Origin: an uncultured Acidimicrobiales bacterium
GTDB lineage: Bacteria; Actinomycetota; Acidimicrobiia; Acidimicrobiales; SZUA-35
Direction of reading: 5' to 3'
Length of the DNA stretch: 64,000 bases
Assembly: GCA_938021675.1 (NCBI GenBank)
Contig: CALIFY010000038.1
Location: 17,705 to 81,704 of the forward strand
A program made the position numbers and the translations under genes. This document shows, piece by piece, positions 62,706 through 64,000 of the stretch; the stretch's first letter is position 1; every line of letters begins with the position of its first letter. The notes beneath the pieces were generated by a model. That model was not told where the DNA came from and searched no databases. It was given only the letters and a program-made list of their open reading frames with translations.

Positions 62706-63964
62706 CGGCGACTCCTTGTCCGAGTGCCGACTCGACCGCGAGACCGAGCCGATGTACTTGCCGTCTCCGGGGCAGGTGGCTTCGCTCGCCGGGCCACGCT
62801 GGTCAACAATCCGGCGCCGGCCATCAAACTCACCAGACTCGATCCCCCAGCCGAAACAAACGGGAGCTGCTCCCCGGTAATCGGAAGTACACCGAGCACC
62901 ATCCCGATGTTGAGGAACGCTTGGAACAGAATCCAACTCGTGATCCCCGCCGCCATGAGCATGCCGAACCGATCGGGAGCGAGAAGCGCAGCCCGGTAGC
63001 CGAGCACGCCGAGCAGGACGAAGGCCGCGATGAGCCCCCCGGCCCCGACGAGGCCGATCTCTTCGGCAACGATGGCAAAAATGAAGTCGGTGTGGGCGAA
63101 CGGCAGGAACCCCCACTTCGCTCGACTGGCGCCGAGACCGACGCCGAACAGACCACCCGAGGCCACCCCGAGTTGGCTCTGGACCGATTGGAACCCGTTT
63201 CCGAGTGGGTCGGCCCACGGATCGAGCCAGCCCTCAATCCGGTCGTTCTGATAGTCGGTGAACTTGATCAACGCCGCAACGATGACTGCGCCAGACATGG
63301 CCCACAGCACGAGCGCACGAAGCTGGGCGCCGGCAACAAAGAGCATCAGGAGAGCAACGGCGGCGAGAATCACCGGCGTCCCGAGTTTTGGCTGAAGCAG
63401 GATCAGCGCCGACGACACGCCAACCACGCTCATGACCGGACGGACCGTCAACTCTGGCCTGTCCATGCGCCGCTCCCTACGAGCCAGCAGGTCGGCGACA
63501 AAAATAACAAGGGCCAGCTTTGTTAGCTCGGAGGGCTGGATAGTGAACGGGCCAAACCCGATCCATCTCGTCGAACCGTTGACTGTGAGACCGACCCCCG
63601 GGATCAAGAGTATGACCAGCAGCAACCCGCTACATCCCATAATCCAGCCGGCGAATCGTTGCAGTACCCGGTAGTCGACCCGGCTGGCAGCTGCAAAGGC
63701 GACGCCTCCGATGGCCGCCCATATCGCCTGTCGCTTGAATTGAGCGAATGGTGATTCGCCCATTTCATGAAGGCTTGAAACCGACGAGGCCGAGAGAACC
63801 ATTACGAGGCCGAATAGGGTTAAACCGACGAACGTTGTCGTCAGGTACGCAGCATTCCGCTCACCGACATCGGAAATCTTCAAGCTCGGCCGAGACCGAG
63901 ACTTCCGACTTGCACCCGACGAACGGGTTCCAGTAGATGTTCGCCCAGGTCGAGCGTTTGTCAC
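62702..63964 (-). CDS. ftsW: SEDS-family glycosyltransferase FtsW
   Basis: Polymerises lipid II in the septum with a class B PBP. 420 residues with about ten membrane helices. SEDS marks: LNGSTRWIGFGPFTIQPSELTKLALV written around residues 130-155 (here VNGSTRWIGFGPF), VASGGLFGVGLGASRAKWGFLPFAHTDFIFAIVAEE (about 255-290), and GEQLPFVSAGGSSLVSLM near the C terminus. A basic N-terminal stretch of about 36 residues and a basic tail are cytoplasmic. The GTG at 63964 overlaps a possible upstream stop. Confidence 0.95.
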   Translation of the reverse strand: MTNARPGRTSTGTRSSGASRKSRSRPSLKISDVGERNAAYLTTTFVGLTLFGLVMVLSASSVSSLHEMGESPFAQFKRQAIWAAIGGVAFAAASRVDYRVLQRFAGWIMGCSGLLLVILLIPGVGLTVNGSTRWIGFGPFTIQPSELTKLALVIFVADLLARRERRMDRPELTVRPVMSVVGVSSALILLQPKLGTPVILAAVALLMLFVAGAQLRALVLWAMSGAVIVAALIKFTDYQNDRIEGWLDPWADPLGNGFQSVQSQLGVASGGLFGVGLGASRAKWGFLPFAHTDFIFAIVAEEIGLVGAGGLIAAFVLLGVLGYRAALLAPDRFGMLMAAGITSWILFQAFLNIGMVLGVLPITGEQLPFVSAGGSSLVSLMAGAGLLTSVARRAKPPAPETASTSARSRGRVGTRTRSRR

Positions 63965-64000
63965 CGCCCGGCTTCGCCCCGAAGCGTTCCGTCGGGCCTT
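63961..64000 (-). CDS. Possible C-terminal end of the gene before ftsW (murD by position)
   Basis: A minus-strand frame open to the window edge ends RGEAGR with a TGA that overlaps the ftsW GTG (GTGA), the same coupling seen at other junctions of this operon. Only 12 codons are visible, with no family motif. By dcw order it would be murD; that is position-based inference only. Confidence 0.35.
   Translation of the reverse strand, partial: RPDGTLRGEAGR

Overview
The window reads as one contiguous piece of a high-GC actinobacterial chromosome. Lineage markers are mycothiol synthase, a proteasome activator of the Bpa family, an actinobacterial-type GroES paralogue, DivIVA and SepF beside the dcw cluster, and frequent GTG and TTG starts. 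My best guess is the class Acidimicrobiia (Ilumatobacter-like); this is inference from gene content, as no rRNA or tRNA is present to anchor it. I saw no insertion sequence, phage gene, CRISPR array or tRNA.

Layout. (1) 0.5-8.4 kb, minus strand: a compact operon hisD-C-B-H-A-F, a GroES-like gene, hisI and trpE, with most junctions overlapping. (2) 8.5-15.1 kb, plus strand: a tiny unknown protein, mshD, rlmN, a small membrane protein, a secreted TAP-type lipoprotein hydrolase, menG and a GT2-GtrA fusion. (3) 15.1-33.2 kb: a polysaccharide locus with genes on both strands. It has two initiating sugar-phosphate transferases, two Wzc-like co-polymerases (one with a ruined P-loop), a low-molecular-weight tyrosine phosphatase, CDP-glucose synthesis genes (rfbF, rfbG), five or six glycosyltransferases, two nucleotide-sugar-type oxidoreductases and a Wzx-type flippase. 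No Wzy polymerase is recognisable. (4) 33.2-39.4 kb: a xylose module (xylA, xylH, xylG, xylF) divergent from a ROK repressor, with operator-like palindromes between. (5) 39.5-49.6 kb: dnaE, a GNAT-like protein, bpa, a phosphodiesterase, an Rrf2 regulator with a nitroreductase, rluD, lspA and a DksA-like protein with a histone-H1-like tail. (6) 49.8-64 kb: ileS (plus strand), then the division and cell-wall cluster ftsW-murG-murC-murB-ftsQ-ftsZ-pgeF-yggS-sepF-yggT-divIVA on the minus strand.

How the parts fit. The his and dcw regions are tightly coupled housekeeping operons. The central 18 kb is the accessory part: it can prime, build, flip and length-control a surface glycan, with kinase and phosphatase control. 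The xylose module is self-contained for uptake and isomerisation, but xylulokinase is not in the window.

The best leads are the doubled initiation and co-polymerase set with one degenerate kinase, a recurring TANNNT box 6-9 nt before SD-less starts (leaderless transcripts), the hairpin plus repeated SD-like tract between xylF and xylG, and the DnaA-box cluster with an 18-bp tandem duplication before dnaE.
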